DNA from: Pengzhenrongella sp031582905 | GTDB lineage: Bacteria > Actinomycetota > Actinomycetes > Actinomycetales > Cellulomonadaceae | Length of the DNA stretch: 64,000 nucleotides | NCBI RefSeq assembly: GCF_031582905.1 | Contig: NZ_CP133990.1 | Location: forward strand, 3,968,001 to 4,032,000 | Direction: 5' to 3' | Shown here: piece after piece, positions 1 to 9,464 of the stretch | Position numbering within the stretch: the stretch's first letter is position 1 | Layout: each line of letters begins with the position of its first letter | The notes under the pieces: model-generated | Seen by the model: only the letters and a program-made list of their open reading frames with translations | Told to the model about the DNA's origin: nothing | The model's database searches: none | Translations under genes and position numbers: made by a program

Positions 1-895
1 CCGAGGCCACGGCGAGCGCCCCCACCTCGACGATCTGGCTGCGGCGCAGCCGCTCCGACCCGTCCACGCGGCACACGACGGCGTCCAACGCGAGCGTCGT
101 CCCGGTGAGCCGTGCGTGCGCACCGATCGGTGCCGCGCACCCGGCCTCGAGGCGGGCGAGCAGCGCGCGCTCGGCGGTCACGGCGAGCCGGCTCGGTGCG
201 TGGTCGACGGCGGCCAGGGCCCTGGCGAGCGGGTGCCCCGGGTCGGTGGCGGCCTCGCTGCGTACCTCGACGGCGAGCGCACCCTGCCCGGGCGCGGGGG
301 ACATCGTCAGCACGTCGATGAGCTCCGTCACGGCGTCCAGCCGTCCGAGGCGGGCGAGGCCGGCCCGGGCGAGGACGACGGCGTCGAGGTCGCCCGGCGC
401 GACCCGGCGCAGGCGGGTGTCGACGTTGCCGCGGATGTCGAGGATGACCAGATCCGGACGTGCGGCGCGCAGCTGGGCGGCACGCCGCGGTGACCCCGTC
501 CCCACCCGGGCGCCCGCCGGCAGCGTCGCGAGCGTCAGCCCGTCGCGTGCGCACAGCGCGTCGCGCGGGTCCTCGCGCACGGGGACCGCGCCCAGCACGA
601 GCCCGTCGGCGCCGGCGCTCGGCAAGTCCTTGAGGGAGTGGACCGCGACGTCGCAGCGTCCGTCGAGCAGCGCCTCGCGCAGCGCGGTGACGAACACCCC
701 GGTGCCGCCCAGGGCGACCAGCGACCCGGTCAGCCGGTCGCCGTCGGTCGTGATGCGCACGAGCTCGGTGCGCAGCGGGCCGGCCGCCGCGAGGAGGTCC
801 GCGACGGTGCCGGTCTGGGTCAGGGCGAGGGCGCTGGCACGGGTGCCCACACGCACCGTGGCGGCGGCGTCCTCGGTGCTCGGCGAAGGGGGCAT
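1..895 (-). CDS. hemC: Hydroxymethylbilane synthase (3' end outside window)
   Basis: Cytosolic enzyme that joins four porphobilinogen units into hydroxymethylbilane in tetrapyrrole synthesis. Reading the minus strand from the ATG at 895 gives family motifs in order: VGTRASALALTQT near the N-terminus, HSLKDLP, then ILDIRGNVDTRL, then APGQGALAVE, and AGCAAPIGAHA, the loop holding the cysteine that carries the dipyrromethane cofactor. About 298 codons are visible; the C-terminal end runs off the left edge. The ATG is chosen because the conserved VGTRAS block begins about 14 residues later. It lies downstream of hemY on the same strand after a 188-bp gap containing an inverted repeat, so it may have its own promoter. 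Confidence 0.93.
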   Translation of the reverse strand, partial: MPPSPSTEDAAATVRVGTRASALALTQTGTVADLLAAAGPLRTELVRITTDGDRLTGSLVALGGTGVFVTALREALLDGRCDVAVHSLKDLPSAGADGLVLGAVPVREDPRDALCARDGLTLATLPAGARVGTGSPRRAAQLRAARPDLVILDIRGNVDTRLRRVAPGDLDAVVLARAGLARLGRLDAVTELIDVLTMSPAPGQGALAVEVRSEAATDPGHPLARALAAVDHAPSRLAVTAERALLARLEAGCAAPIGAHARLTGTTLALDAVVCRVDGSERLRRSQIVEVGALAVAS

Positions 896-960
896 GGGTC
901 CATCTTGCGACGGTCGCGACGACGATGTCGAAAGGGGTGACGGAACGCACAGAAGTGATG

Positions 961-1062
961 TGACAATGCGTCAGGAAGCCCCGTCGCGGTGTCGCGCAGG
1001 TCACGGTCGGGGCGTGTCCGACCGATTTCCCGGCATTTTCCTGACGAATTGTCAGGAAAATG
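961..1062. promoter_or_regulatory. Inverted repeats between hemY and hemC
   Basis: A perfect 12-bp inverted repeat with a 5-bp centre lies at 1034-1062 (arms CATTTTCCTGAC and GTCAGGAAAATG), unusually AT-rich for this genome. A second, shorter element at 961-973 has the same core, TGAC-N5-GTCA. The strong repeat is 22 bp past the hemY stop and upstream of hemC on the minus strand. It could terminate hemY transcription or be an operator for hemC. The repeated core favours a protein-binding site; there is no U-tract typical of an intrinsic terminator. Confidence 0.5.
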
Positions 1063-1083
1063 CGGAGCGGGGCTCTTCGGAGT

Positions 1084-2708
1084 TCAGGGGGCCGACGCGA
1101 GCCGCCGTCCGGCCGCCCGGGCGTGCGGGACGACGGCGGCCAGGCCGTTGCCCGCGACCCACGCACCGCAGACGGCGAGGCCGGGGGCGGCGTCGACGGC
1201 GGTGCGGACGGCGTCGACGGACGCGCGGTGCGCGGTGCTGGCCTGGGGCAGCGACTGCGACCAGCGCACCCGTGCCGAGCCGCGGACCGCTCCGGGGTCG
1301 AGCGGGGTACCGAGGAGGATCGCGGCGTCGCGGACCGCGAGGGCGGCGAGGGCGTCGCCGGGCAGCCCGACGACGTCCTCGAGGGAGCCGGCGCCGCCGG
1401 CCCGCCCGTAGGAGAGCCGGAGCACGTGCCGGCCGGGGCCCGCCTGCTCGGCCAGCCAGCGCCACTTGGCCGTCGCGTGCGTGAGCGCCTTGGCGCGCAC
1501 GCCCCGGCTGCCACCGGCGCGCTGGGCGGCGGGGGAGACGAGCACGCCGGTGCCGCGTGGTGCGCGGTCGAGGGCCGGGGCGTCGACGACGAGCGTCGCC
1601 AGGACGACGTCCGCGCCGGGATCGGTGCGGACACCGGCGAGTCCGGGCAGCACCGGTGCGAGGAGGTCGAGGGTGGCGGCGGCGGGCGTGGCGAGCACGA
1701 GCCGCGGCGCCGTGAGGCGCGCCGGTCCGTCCGGGCCTTCGACGTGCACGGTCCAGCCGACGCGCGGCGCCTCGCGGACGTCCACGAACGGGCCGTCCGC
1801 CGGGGCGACGTCCCCGTCGGCGGCCCGGTCCGGCGACCGCTCGACGGATCGGACGGCCGTCCCCGGCCGCACCTCCGCGCCGCGGGCGGCCAGGTCGGCG
1901 ACCAGCGCGTCGACCAGCGTGTGCATGCCTCCGACCAGCCCGTTCACGGCCGCACCGGCCGGCGCGAGGGCCCGCAGCGACGCGACTGCGGCCCCCAGCG
2001 ACCCGTGCTCGGCGAGCGCGGGCAGCAGGCCCGGCGCGATGGTCCGGACGTCGAGCTCGGTGGGGTCGGCGGAGTGCACCCCGCCGACGACCGGACTGAC
2101 CAGGCGCTCCAGGACGCGCCTGCCCATGCGCGTCCGGACGAGCCCGCCGAACGTGACAGCGCCCGGATCTTCACGCTGGTCTGCACCTGCACCTGCACCT
2201 GCACCTGCACCTGCGCCCGAACCCGCGCTGCCCGCCCCGACCCGCGCCGGCAGCAGCCGGTCGGCGCTCGCCCGCAGGGCGCCGACCAGGCCGATCGTGC
2301 GCCGGACGTCGGCGGCCCACGGGTTCGCCGGCACGCCGAGCAGCCCGGCCCGGGGAGCGTGCCGGGACCGGTCGGCCCCTGGACCCAGGCGCCGAGCGCG
2401 GCCGGTGCGGTGATTGCCGGGCCGAGACCGAGCTCGGTCGCGAGGGCGGCGACGGTCCCGCCGCGGGTCGCGAACGACTCGGCGCCCGCGTCGAGGGTCA
2501 GGCCCGCGACCGTGTGCCGACCGACCGCACCACCGACGGTCCGCGAGGCCTCCAGCACGACGACGCGGAGCCCGGCGACGGCGAGCTCCCGCGCGGCGAC
2601 GAGGCCCGCGACACCGCCACCGACGACGACGGCGTCCCCGCCCGGCACGCCGGCATGCCCGTCCCCGCCGCCGGCCCCGGCGGCGCTCGTGCCCCGGCCC
2701 CCGTCCAC
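1084..2708 (-). CDS. hemY: Protoporphyrinogen/coproporphyrinogen oxidase, one frame break
   Basis: FAD-dependent oxidase of late haem synthesis; in actinobacteria this family normally acts on coproporphyrinogen III (CgoX). The N-terminal dinucleotide-binding motif is VVVGGGVAGLVAARE, followed by VVVLEASRTVGGAVGRH. The central region has VPANPWAADVRRTIG and VSPVVGGVHSADP, and the C-terminus has the FAD-binding CGAWVAGNGLAAVVPHA. Start is GTG at 2708, just inside the end of hemE. The reading frame breaks at about 2344-2356: one missing base would join TLPGPG to LLGVPANPWAAD and restore about 541 residues. An Ala/Gly run encoded by repeated CACCTG-type units (around 2180-2215) sits after the break. 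Probably co-transcribed with hemE. Confidence 0.88.
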
Positions 2709-2713
2709 GCCGG

Positions 2714-3783
2714 CTACGCGCCCAGCCCGTGCACCAGCTCGACGACCCGGGTCAGCACGTCCGGGTCGGTGGTCGGCGGCACGCCGTGCCCGAGGTTGAC
2801 CACGTGCCCCGGGGCGCTGGCCCCGCGGCGCACGACGTCGCGCACGTGCGCCTCCAGCACGGGCCACGGCGCGCCCAGGAGGGCCGGGTCGATGTTGCCC
2901 TGGATCGGGGTGCGGCCGCCGAGCAGGCGGTTCGCCTCGTCGAGCGGGGTCCGGTAGTCGACGCCGACGACGTCCGCGCCGACGTCGCGCATCGCGGTCA
3001 GCAGGTGCTCGGTCCCGGTCCCGAAGTGCACGACCTTCACGCCGAGGTCCGCCACGTGCGACAGCGCGCGGGCGCTCGACGGCGCGCAGTGCGCCTCGTA
3101 GTCGGCGCGGGACAGCGACCCGGCCCACGAGTCGAACAGCTGGACCGCGCTCGCGCCGGCCAGCACCTGCGCGCGCAGGAAGGCGCCGGTCACGTCCGCG
3201 GCCCACTCGGTCAGCGCGCGCCAGGTGTCCGGGTCGGCGTGCATGAGGGTCCGGGCGGCGAGGTGGTCCCGCGACGGCCGACCCTCGACGAGGTACGCCG
3301 CGAGGGTGAACGGCGCCCCGGCGAACCCGAGCAGCGGCGTCCGGTCCAGCTCGGCGACGGTCAGCCGGACGCCCTCGCTCACCGGGGCGAGGGCCTCGGG
3401 GGTGAGGGGCCCCGCGTCGACCAGGCGGGCGACGTCGTCGGCGGTGCGAACCGCGGAGCCGAGCACGGGGCCCACGCCGGGGGCGATGTCGACGTCGACG
3501 CCCGCCAGGCGCAGCGGGACCACGATGTCGCTGAAGAAGATGGCCGCGTCGACGCCGTGGCGGCGGACCGGCTGGAGCGTGATCTCGCTCGCCAGGTCCG
3601 GCTGCAGGCACGACTCGAGCATGCCGACGCCCTCCCGGACGGCGCGGTACTCGGGCAGCGAGCGGCCCGCCTGTCGCATGAACCACACCGGCGGGTGATC
3701 CGGTCGGTCAGCGGAAAAGGCACGGACGACCGCAGAATGGGCGGTGCGTCCGTCGGTCAGGGGTGGTCCGGGGGCAGGGTCAC
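2714..3783 (-). CDS. hemE: Uroporphyrinogen decarboxylase, likely break near start
   Basis: Converts uroporphyrinogen III to coproporphyrinogen III. The signature PVWFMRQAGRSLPEYR is near the N-terminus, with FFSDIVVPL, GFAGAPFTLAAYLVEG, VQLFDSWAG and GNIDPALLGAPW following in family order. Reading back from LTDGRTAHS, no usable start is in frame. One missing base in the G run at 3760-3763 would connect it to GTG at 3783 and give a normal N-terminus (VTLPPDHPLTDGRT), about 356 residues in all. The gene is divergent from hemA with only about 47 bp between starts, so the two probably share a control region. hemY follows with a slight overlap. Confidence 0.9.
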
Positions 3784-3830
3784 GGCGCAATTGTGCCCAT
3801 GTTCCGATCGCCTGGTTGAATCGAGGTGCT

Positions 3831-5492
3831 GTGGTGCTGATGTCATTGATCGCGAGCCACCGCGACCTCGACCTCGATGTGCTCGAACGGCTCAGCGCCG
3901 GGGCGCACTCGGTGGGCCGGACCGTCGCGGAGACGAGCGCTGCCCCGACGGGGGCCGTCGTCCTCGCGACCTGCAACCGCTTCGAGGTCTACCTCGAGGT
4001 CGACCGGGCCGAGGACGCCCCGGTGGCGGTCGACGCCACGACCGAGGTCATCGCCCAGGCGTCCGGCATCCCGGCGCCCGAGGTCAGCGCCACGCTCCAG
4101 GTGCTCGAGGGGCCCGACGTGCCCGTCCACCTGTTCGCGGTCGCGTCCGGGCTCGAGTCGATGGTGGTCGGGGAGCGGGAGATCACCGGCCAGGTCCGCC
4201 GGGCGCTCGCGACCGCCCGCAGCGAGGGCACGACGTCGTCCGGGCTCGAGCGGCTCTTCCAGACCGCCTCGCGCGCGTCGCGCGACGTCGGGACCCGCAC
4301 CGGGCTGGGCGCCGCCGGCCGATCCGTCGTCGGGGTCGCGCTGGAGCTCGCCGAACCCGGCCTGCCGCCCTGGCCCGAGGTCCGTGCGCTGCTCGTCGGC
4401 ACCGGCTCCTACGCGGGCGCGAGTCTCGCGGCGCTGCGGCGCCACGGCTGCCACGACGTCCGCGTGTTCTCCCCGTCCGGCCGCGCCGCGACGTTCGCCG
4501 CGGCGCGCGGCATCACCCCCGTGCACGACGGCGGCCTGGCGGACGCCATCGGGACGTCCGACCTCGTGGTCGCGTGCAGCGGCACCGTCGGGCGCGTGCT
4601 CGACGCCGAGCTCGTCGGCCGCACGTGGGCCGCGACCGGGCACCCGCAGGTCGTCGCGGACCTCGCACTGCGCAACGACGTCGACCCCGCCGTCGGCCGG
4701 CTGCCCGGCGTGCGGCTGATCAACCTCGACACCATCCGGCGGCACGCGCCCGAGGAGCAGGCCGCCCCCGTCGAGCTCGCGCACGAGCTCGTGGCGGCGG
4801 CCGCCGCCGACTTCGAGGCGGTCACCCGCGCCCGCGAGCTCGAGGCTGCCGTCGTCGCCGAGCGCCGGCGGGTGCTGGGCGAGCTGGAGGCGGAAGCGGG
4901 CCGGATCCGCGCCGCCGCCGCGGGGGCCGATGCGCCGGCCGGTGCCTCCGCTTCCGCCGGAGCGGCCGTTCGCTCCGCAGCCGACCCAGCCGTTGCGGAT
5001 GCTGCTGGCGGAGACGCCCCCGTCGCCGACCGACCTGCTGCCGACGGACCCGTTGGTGGTGGAGCCGCTGCCGCCGGACCCGGTGCCCTCGGAGCCGGTG
5101 CCCACGGCGCCGGTGCCGACGGCACCTCGGTGGGCCAGGTCGCCGGCGGCACGACCTCCGCCCCGGCTGCTGCCCCGACGGTCGACGAGCACCACGCCCG
5201 GTTGGTCCGGTCGCTGCGGCGCCGGACCCGGGCCCTCCTGCACCCGCCGACCGTGCGCGCGCGGACCGCCGCGCGTGCCGGGGACGACCGTGCCTACCGT
5301 GCGGCGCTGGCCGAGCTCGCCGCGATCCCGGCCCCGCCCGTGCCGGTGCGACCCGGCGTGGTGACGGACGGTGACGGGACCGGGCACCGGAACGCGAACG
5401 GCGCGCGCAGCGCGAACGGCGCGAACGGCGCGAACGGTGCGAATGGCGTGGACGCGCCGGTCGAGCGCGGAGCCGACGACCTGGCCCGCTGA
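3831..5492 (+). CDS. hemA: Glutamyl-tRNA reductase with long low-complexity insert
   Basis: First committed enzyme of C5-pathway tetrapyrrole synthesis; reduces glutamyl-tRNA to glutamate-1-semialdehyde with NADPH. The catalytic cysteine lies in VLATCNRFEVYLEV. VASGLESMVVGEREITGQ and LERLFQTASRASRDV are diagnostic; the nucleotide-binding region is LLVGTGSYAGAS. Start is GTG 3831 (GTG 3834 and ATG 3840 are close alternatives). At 553 residues it is clearly longer than usual. An Ala/Gly/Pro/Asp-rich stretch of roughly 90 residues interrupts the C-terminal dimerisation domain (about residues 360-455), and the tail contains NGA repeats. The frame stays open and the dimerisation helix resumes (HHARLVRSLRRRTRALLHPP), so the enzyme is probably functional. 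Confidence 0.93.
   Translation: MVLMSLIASHRDLDLDVLERLSAGAHSVGRTVAETSAAPTGAVVLATCNRFEVYLEVDRAEDAPVAVDATTEVIAQASGIPAPEVSATLQVLEGPDVPVHLFAVASGLESMVVGEREITGQVRRALATARSEGTTSSGLERLFQTASRASRDVGTRTGLGAAGRSVVGVALELAEPGLPPWPEVRALLVGTGSYAGASLAALRRHGCHDVRVFSPSGRAATFAAARGITPVHDGGLADAIGTSDLVVACSGTVGRVLDAELVGRTWAATGHPQVVADLALRNDVDPAVGRLPGVRLINLDTIRRHAPEEQAAPVELAHELVAAAAADFEAVTRARELEAAVVAERRRVLGELEAEAGRIRAAAAGADAPAGASASAGAAVRSAADPAVADAAGGDAPVADRPAADGPVGGGAAAAGPGALGAGAHGAGADGTSVGQVAGGTTSAPAAAPTVDEHHARLVRSLRRRTRALLHPPTVRARTAARAGDDRAYRAALAELAAIPAPPVPVRPGVVTDGDGTGHRNANGARSANGANGANGANGVDAPVERGADDLAR
5392..5452 (+). repeat. hemA: Short tandem repeat in hemA 3' end
   Basis: Nine-base units of the type GCGAACGGC are repeated several times and encode alternating Asn-Gly-Ala residues in the C-terminal tail of HemA, outside the conserved fold. 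Confidence 0.7.
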
Positions 5493-5539
5493 GGCGTTCG
5501 CCAGGCCGTCGTTCCCCCACCGTTCGCTGGGGCCGTTCG

Positions 5540-5592
5540 CTGAGCGTTCGCTCAGGCGCCCGCTGAGGCGTTCGCCGAGGCGCGCACGCCTC
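5540..5592. terminator. Bidirectional terminator between hemA and purB
   Basis: Two GC-rich hairpins lie between the convergent hemA and purB genes. CTGAGCG-TT-CGCTCAG is at 5540-5555. GAGGCG-CGCA-CGCCTC is at 5577-5592 and overlaps the purB stop codon. CGTTCGC-type repeats surround them. Confidence 0.6.
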
Positions 5593-7054
5593 AGTCCCGC
5601 AGGTGGTCGACCAGCTCGGACGCGAGGCCGGTGTACGTCGCGGGGGTGAGCTCCACGAGCCGCGCCGCGACGTCGGCGGGCAGACCGAGGCCACCGATGA
5701 ACTCGCGCATGTCGTCCGCGGTGAGGCGCTTGCCGCGGGTGAGCTCCTTGAGCCGCTCGTACGGGTTCTCCATGCCGGTCACGCCGGCGACCGACACCGC
5801 ACGCATCGCGGACTGGACCGGCTCGCCGAGCACCTCCCAGTTGGCGTCGAGGTCCCGCTCGAGCAGGTCGCGGTCGACCGCGAGCGCGCGCAGGCCGCGG
5901 CGCACGTTGTCGATCGCGAGCAACCCGTGGCCGAACGCCGGGCCGATGTTGCGCTGGGTGGTCGAGTCCGTCAGGTCGCGCTGGAGGCGGCTGGTCACGA
6001 GCGTGGACGCGAGCGTGTCGAGCAGCGCGCTGGACAGCTCGAGGTTGGCCTCCGCGTTCTCGAACCGGATCGGGTTGACCTTGTGCGGCATCGTCGACGA
6101 GCCGGTCGCGCCGGCGACCGGGATCTGGATGAAGACCCCCATCGAGATGTACGTCCACACGTCGGTGGCCAGGTTGTGCAGGATCCGGTTGAACCGGGCG
6201 ACGTCGCTGTAGAGCTCGGCCTGCCAGTCGTGGGACTCGATCTGCGTGGTCAGCGGGTTCCAGGTCAGGCCGAGGCCCTCGACGAACGTCCGGGAGACCT
6301 CGGGCCAGTCCGCGCCGGGGACGGCCGCGACGTGCGCGCCGTACGTGCCGGTCGCGCCGTTGAGCTTGCCGAGGTACTCGGCGCCCTCGACGCGGCGCAG
6401 CTGCCGGCCCAGGCGATGGGCGAGGACGGCGAGCTCCTTGCCGAGCGTCGTCGGGGTGGCCGGCTGGCCGTGGGTGCGCGCGAGCAGCGGGACGTCGCGG
6501 TGCTGACGGGCCATCGCGGCGACCTCGCCGACGAGCGCCCGGGCCGCGGGCAACCAGACCTCGGTCACCGCACCGCGCACCATGAGCGCGTAGGAGAGAT
6601 TGTTGACGTCCTCGCTCGTGCAGCAGAAGTGGACGAGCTCGGAGACGGCGGGCAGCGCGGTGTCGGCACCGAGGACGTCGGGGGCGGCGGCCAGGTGCTC
6701 CTTGAGGAAGTACTCGATGGCCTTGACGTCGTGGACGGTGACCTTCTCGATCGCGCCGAGCCGGGCGATCTCGTCGGCGCCGAACGTGGTGACGACGCCC
6801 CGCAGGTAGTCCTCCTCGGCGGCCGACAGCCGCGGCGCACCGGGGACGACGCCGGTGCGGGTGAGATGGATGACCCACTCGACCTCGACGAGCAGCCGCT
6901 CGCGGTTGAGGGCCGGCTCGCTCAGGTGGTCGACGAGCGGCGCGACCGCAGCGCGGTAGCGGCCGTCGAGCGGGCCGAGCGCGATCGCGGGGGACACGTC
7001 GGCGAGGGGGACGCGGGCAGCGGGGGAGGTCGTGAGGTCGGTCACGGTGGCCAT
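5591..7054 (-). CDS. purB: Adenylosuccinate lyase
   Basis: Catalyses two beta-eliminations in purine synthesis (SAICAR to AICAR, adenylosuccinate to AMP). The superfamily signature GSSTMPHKVNPIRFENAE is present; so are TSEDVNNLSYALM, ARTHGQPATPTTLGKE, and QRNIGPAFGHGLLA. Length (487 residues) and the opening GPLDGRYRAAVAPL match the longer E. coli-type PurB. Start is ATG at 7054. The gene is convergent with hemA. The frame is intact over its full length, unlike many neighbours. Confidence 0.96.
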   Translation of the reverse strand: MATVTDLTTSPAARVPLADVSPAIALGPLDGRYRAAVAPLVDHLSEPALNRERLLVEVEWVIHLTRTGVVPGAPRLSAAEEDYLRGVVTTFGADEIARLGAIEKVTVHDVKAIEYFLKEHLAAAPDVLGADTALPAVSELVHFCCTSEDVNNLSYALMVRGAVTEVWLPAARALVGEVAAMARQHRDVPLLARTHGQPATPTTLGKELAVLAHRLGRQLRRVEGAEYLGKLNGATGTYGAHVAAVPGADWPEVSRTFVEGLGLTWNPLTTQIESHDWQAELYSDVARFNRILHNLATDVWTYISMGVFIQIPVAGATGSSTMPHKVNPIRFENAEANLELSSALLDTLASTLVTSRLQRDLTDSTTQRNIGPAFGHGLLAIDNVRRGLRALAVDRDLLERDLDANWEVLGEPVQSAMRAVSVAGVTGMENPYERLKELTRGKRLTADDMREFIGGLGLPADVAARLVELTPATYTGLASELVDHLRD

Positions 7055-7107
7055 GGTCCCACGGCCGCGCCCGCGCCAACGGTCACGGTCACGGTCAGGG
7101 AGGCCGC

Positions 7108-7701
7108 TCAGCCCCTGGGCGGGGACGGCGCCGGGATCGTCGTCGCCGGCCAGTCCCGCGACGGCTCGCGCAGGTCGCCGCGCAGCAGCGTGCCCATCCA
7201 CTCGTCGCGCCGCCGTCCGCGTTGGATCGCGCCCCCGCGGACCGTGCCCTCGAACGTGAAGCCCACGCGCCACGCCGCCCGCCACGACGCCCAGTTGCCC
7301 GCGACGCAGCGCCACTCGACCCGCTCGAGCCCCAGGCCCGCGGGGGCGAAGCCGTAGGTCAGGACGAGGTGCAGCGAACGGTGCAGCAGCCCCCGGCCGC
7401 GTGCCTGCGGACCGAGCCAGTAGCCGACCTCGGCGGACCGGACCGGGCCCGGCGTGAGGCCGACCATGCCGACCAGGTCGCCGTCGACCCGGACGCCCCA
7501 GGTGCACTGGGTCCCGGCGTCCCAGCCGTCGCCGACGAGCGTGGCGACGAACCACTCGGCGTCGGCCCGCGCGTAGGGGCTCGGGACCGTGGTCCACGCC
7601 TGGATGTCGGGGTCCTGGCACAGGGCGGTCACCGCGTCGACGTCCGCGGTGGTCGGTGCGGTGAGGTCGACGACGTCGTCGCGCAGGCGAACCGGTTCCA
7701 T
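7108..7701 (-). CDS. GNAT N-acetyltransferase, RimJ/RimL type
   Basis: About 197 residues with the acetyl-CoA-dependent N-acetyltransferase fold. The acetyl-CoA-binding motif is YWLGPQARGRGLLHRSL (the Q/RxxGxG/A signature). It is followed by VEWRCVAGNWASWRAAWRVG and FTFEGTVRGG, typical of RimJ/RimL-like enzymes that acetylate protein N-termini or small amines. The start ATG at 7701 (MEPVRLRD) matches the family N-terminus; an upstream in-frame start would add 15 atypical residues. The gene lies 53 bp upstream of purB on the same strand. The substrate cannot be told from sequence. Confidence 0.85.
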   Translation of the reverse strand: MEPVRLRDDVVDLTAPTTADVDAVTALCQDPDIQAWTTVPSPYARADAEWFVATLVGDGWDAGTQCTWGVRVDGDLVGMVGLTPGPVRSAEVGYWLGPQARGRGLLHRSLHLVLTYGFAPAGLGLERVEWRCVAGNWASWRAAWRVGFTFEGTVRGGAIQRGRRRDEWMGTLLRGDLREPSRDWPATTIPAPSPPRG

Positions 7702-7740
7702 CCCGCCACCGTAGGGCGCGCCCGTGCCGGTCAGCACGAC

Positions 7741-7769
7741 GGCCACGACCCCGGGGCGGGGTCGTGGCC
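7741..7769 (-). terminator. Strong hairpin after chemoreceptor gene
   Basis: A perfect 12-bp stem with a 5-nt loop (arm GGCCACGACCCC) starts about 20 bp beyond the stop of the minus-strand chemoreceptor gene. It is a good intrinsic-terminator candidate, separating that gene from the acetyltransferase. Confidence 0.75.
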
Positions 7770-7788
7770 GTCGTGGTGGGCGTGCGGG

Positions 7789-9401
7789 TCAGTACCGGAA
7801 GGTGCCCACCAGGGTCTTGAGGTCGGCCGACATGCGGGCGAGCTCCTCGACGGCCTGCTGGGACTCCGCGGCGCCCTGCGTGGTCATCGCGGCCGCGTCG
7901 GCGACCCCGGAGATGTTGACCGCGATCTCGCCGGAGCCGGCGGCGGCCTCGCTGACGTTGCGGGTCATCTCGTTCGTGGTCGCGGTCTGCTCCTCGACCG
8001 CCGCGGCGATGGTCGCCTGGAAGTCGTTGATCGACGCGACGATCTCGGAGATGTTGCCGATCGCGTCCACCGCGCCGGCGGTGTCGCCCTGGATCGCGAG
8101 TACCCGACGCGCGATGTCCTCGGTCGCGCGTGCGGTCTCCTGCGCGAGCTCCTTGACCTCACCGGCGACGACGGCGAAGCCCTTGCCCGCCTCCCCGGCG
8201 CGAGCTGCCTCGATGGTCGCGTTCAGGGCGAGGAGGTTGGTCTGCTCCGCGATCGAGGTGATCGCCTTGACGACGTCGCCGATCTCGCGGCTGGACTCGC
8301 CCAGCCGGGACACGGTCGCCGTGGTCTCCTGCGCGGCCGTCACGGCCTGGGCCGCGATGCGTGCCGCCTCGGAGGCGTTGTGGGCGATCTCGCGGATCGA
8401 CGCACCCATCTCCTCGGTCCCGGCGGCGACGGTCTGCGTGTTGCGGGAGACCTGCTCGGCGGCGGCCGAGACGACGCCGGCCTGCGCCGCGGTCTCCTCC
8501 GCCCCGGACGCGATCTGCACGGCGGTGGCGGACATCTGCGTCGAGGCGCCGGCGAGAGACTCCGACGACGCGTCGATCGTGGACACCACTCCGCGCAGCG
8601 TCGTCAGCGCGTTGTCCAGCGCCTGGCCCATGGTGCCGACCTCGTCCCGGCTGGTCAGGCCGACCGGGACCGTCAGGTCGCCACCTTCGAGCGCCGTCAC
8701 GGTGGCGCGGACCCGGTCCAGACCACGCACGATCGTGCGGGCGACGACCAGGCCGACCGCCAGCGCGAGGGACAGGCCCACGACCAGCATGACGATGGAC
8801 ATCGTGCGGGCGCCCTCGTACTCCGCCTGTGACGAGGCGATGAGCTCCTCGGCGGCCGTCTTCTCGCCCTGGACGAGTGCCGCAGTGGCGTCGGCCATGG
8901 TGGCGATCGCGTCGGCGGCGACGCCGTCACGGGCGGCCTCCCAGGCGGCGACGTCACCGGCGCGGCCGGCGGGCAGCAGCACGTCCTCGAGGGCCGTGCC
9001 GTACGCCGCCAGCCCCGCCTCGAAGGTGTCGAGCGCGGCGATGTTCTCCGGGCTGCTGAGGTACGGGCGGTAGTCCGCGACCTGCTCGGCGAGGAAGCTT
9101 GTAGCTCGCCGATCTGCTCCTCGGCCTGCGCCATCTGAGACGGGTTCGAGGAGATCACGTGGTTGGCGGCCGAGAGGCGCAGGGTCAGTGCGTCCCGGCG
9201 CAGGCCCGCGGACTTCTCCAGCCCGATCATCTTGTCCTCGTACATCAGCGTCGTGTTCGCGTTGAGGCTGCTCATCGAGGACAGCCCGACGAGGCCCACG
9301 ACACCCGCGACGAGGGCGGCGATGAGGACGGCGACGAGGATCTTGGTCCGTACGCCCAGGTCGGCGAACCGCGAGGCGCGGCGGGTGGTGGTGGTGCTCA
9401 T
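7789..9401 (-). CDS. Methyl-accepting chemotaxis protein, one frame break
   Basis: Membrane chemoreceptor of about 537 residues once repaired. In order it shows a cytoplasmic N-terminus and TM1 (ILVAVLIAALVAGVVGLVGL), a four-helix-type extracellular sensor region (about 35-190), TM2 (MSIVMLVVGLSLALAVGLVV), a HAMP domain (about 215-265, DLTVPVGLTSRDEVGTM), and a signalling domain whose hairpin tip is IAEQTNLLALNATIEAARAG. The frame breaks at about 9095-9103; restoring one base joins EEQIGEL to FLAEQVADYRPYL. Start is ATG 9401. It implies a motile cell with Che machinery elsewhere. The ligand is unknown; such 4HB sensors often take small metabolites. Confidence 0.9.
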
Positions 9402-9464
9402 GGTCGGTGCTCCGGTCGAGGTGGGAGGGTTCTCCCCCGCCTCATCGGCAACCGGCGGTCGTGG

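Noticed and set aside
3843..7079. Very long open frame antisense to hemA and continuing across purB
   Set aside because: High GC keeps antisense frames open. Both sense genes are conserved enzymes, and the antisense translation is Arg/Gly-rich with no domain.
7789..9401. Link between the chemoreceptor and the cheB/cheR genes at 40-43 kb
   Set aside because: They are 30 kb apart, and this CheB lacks the receiver domain of chemotaxis pathways.
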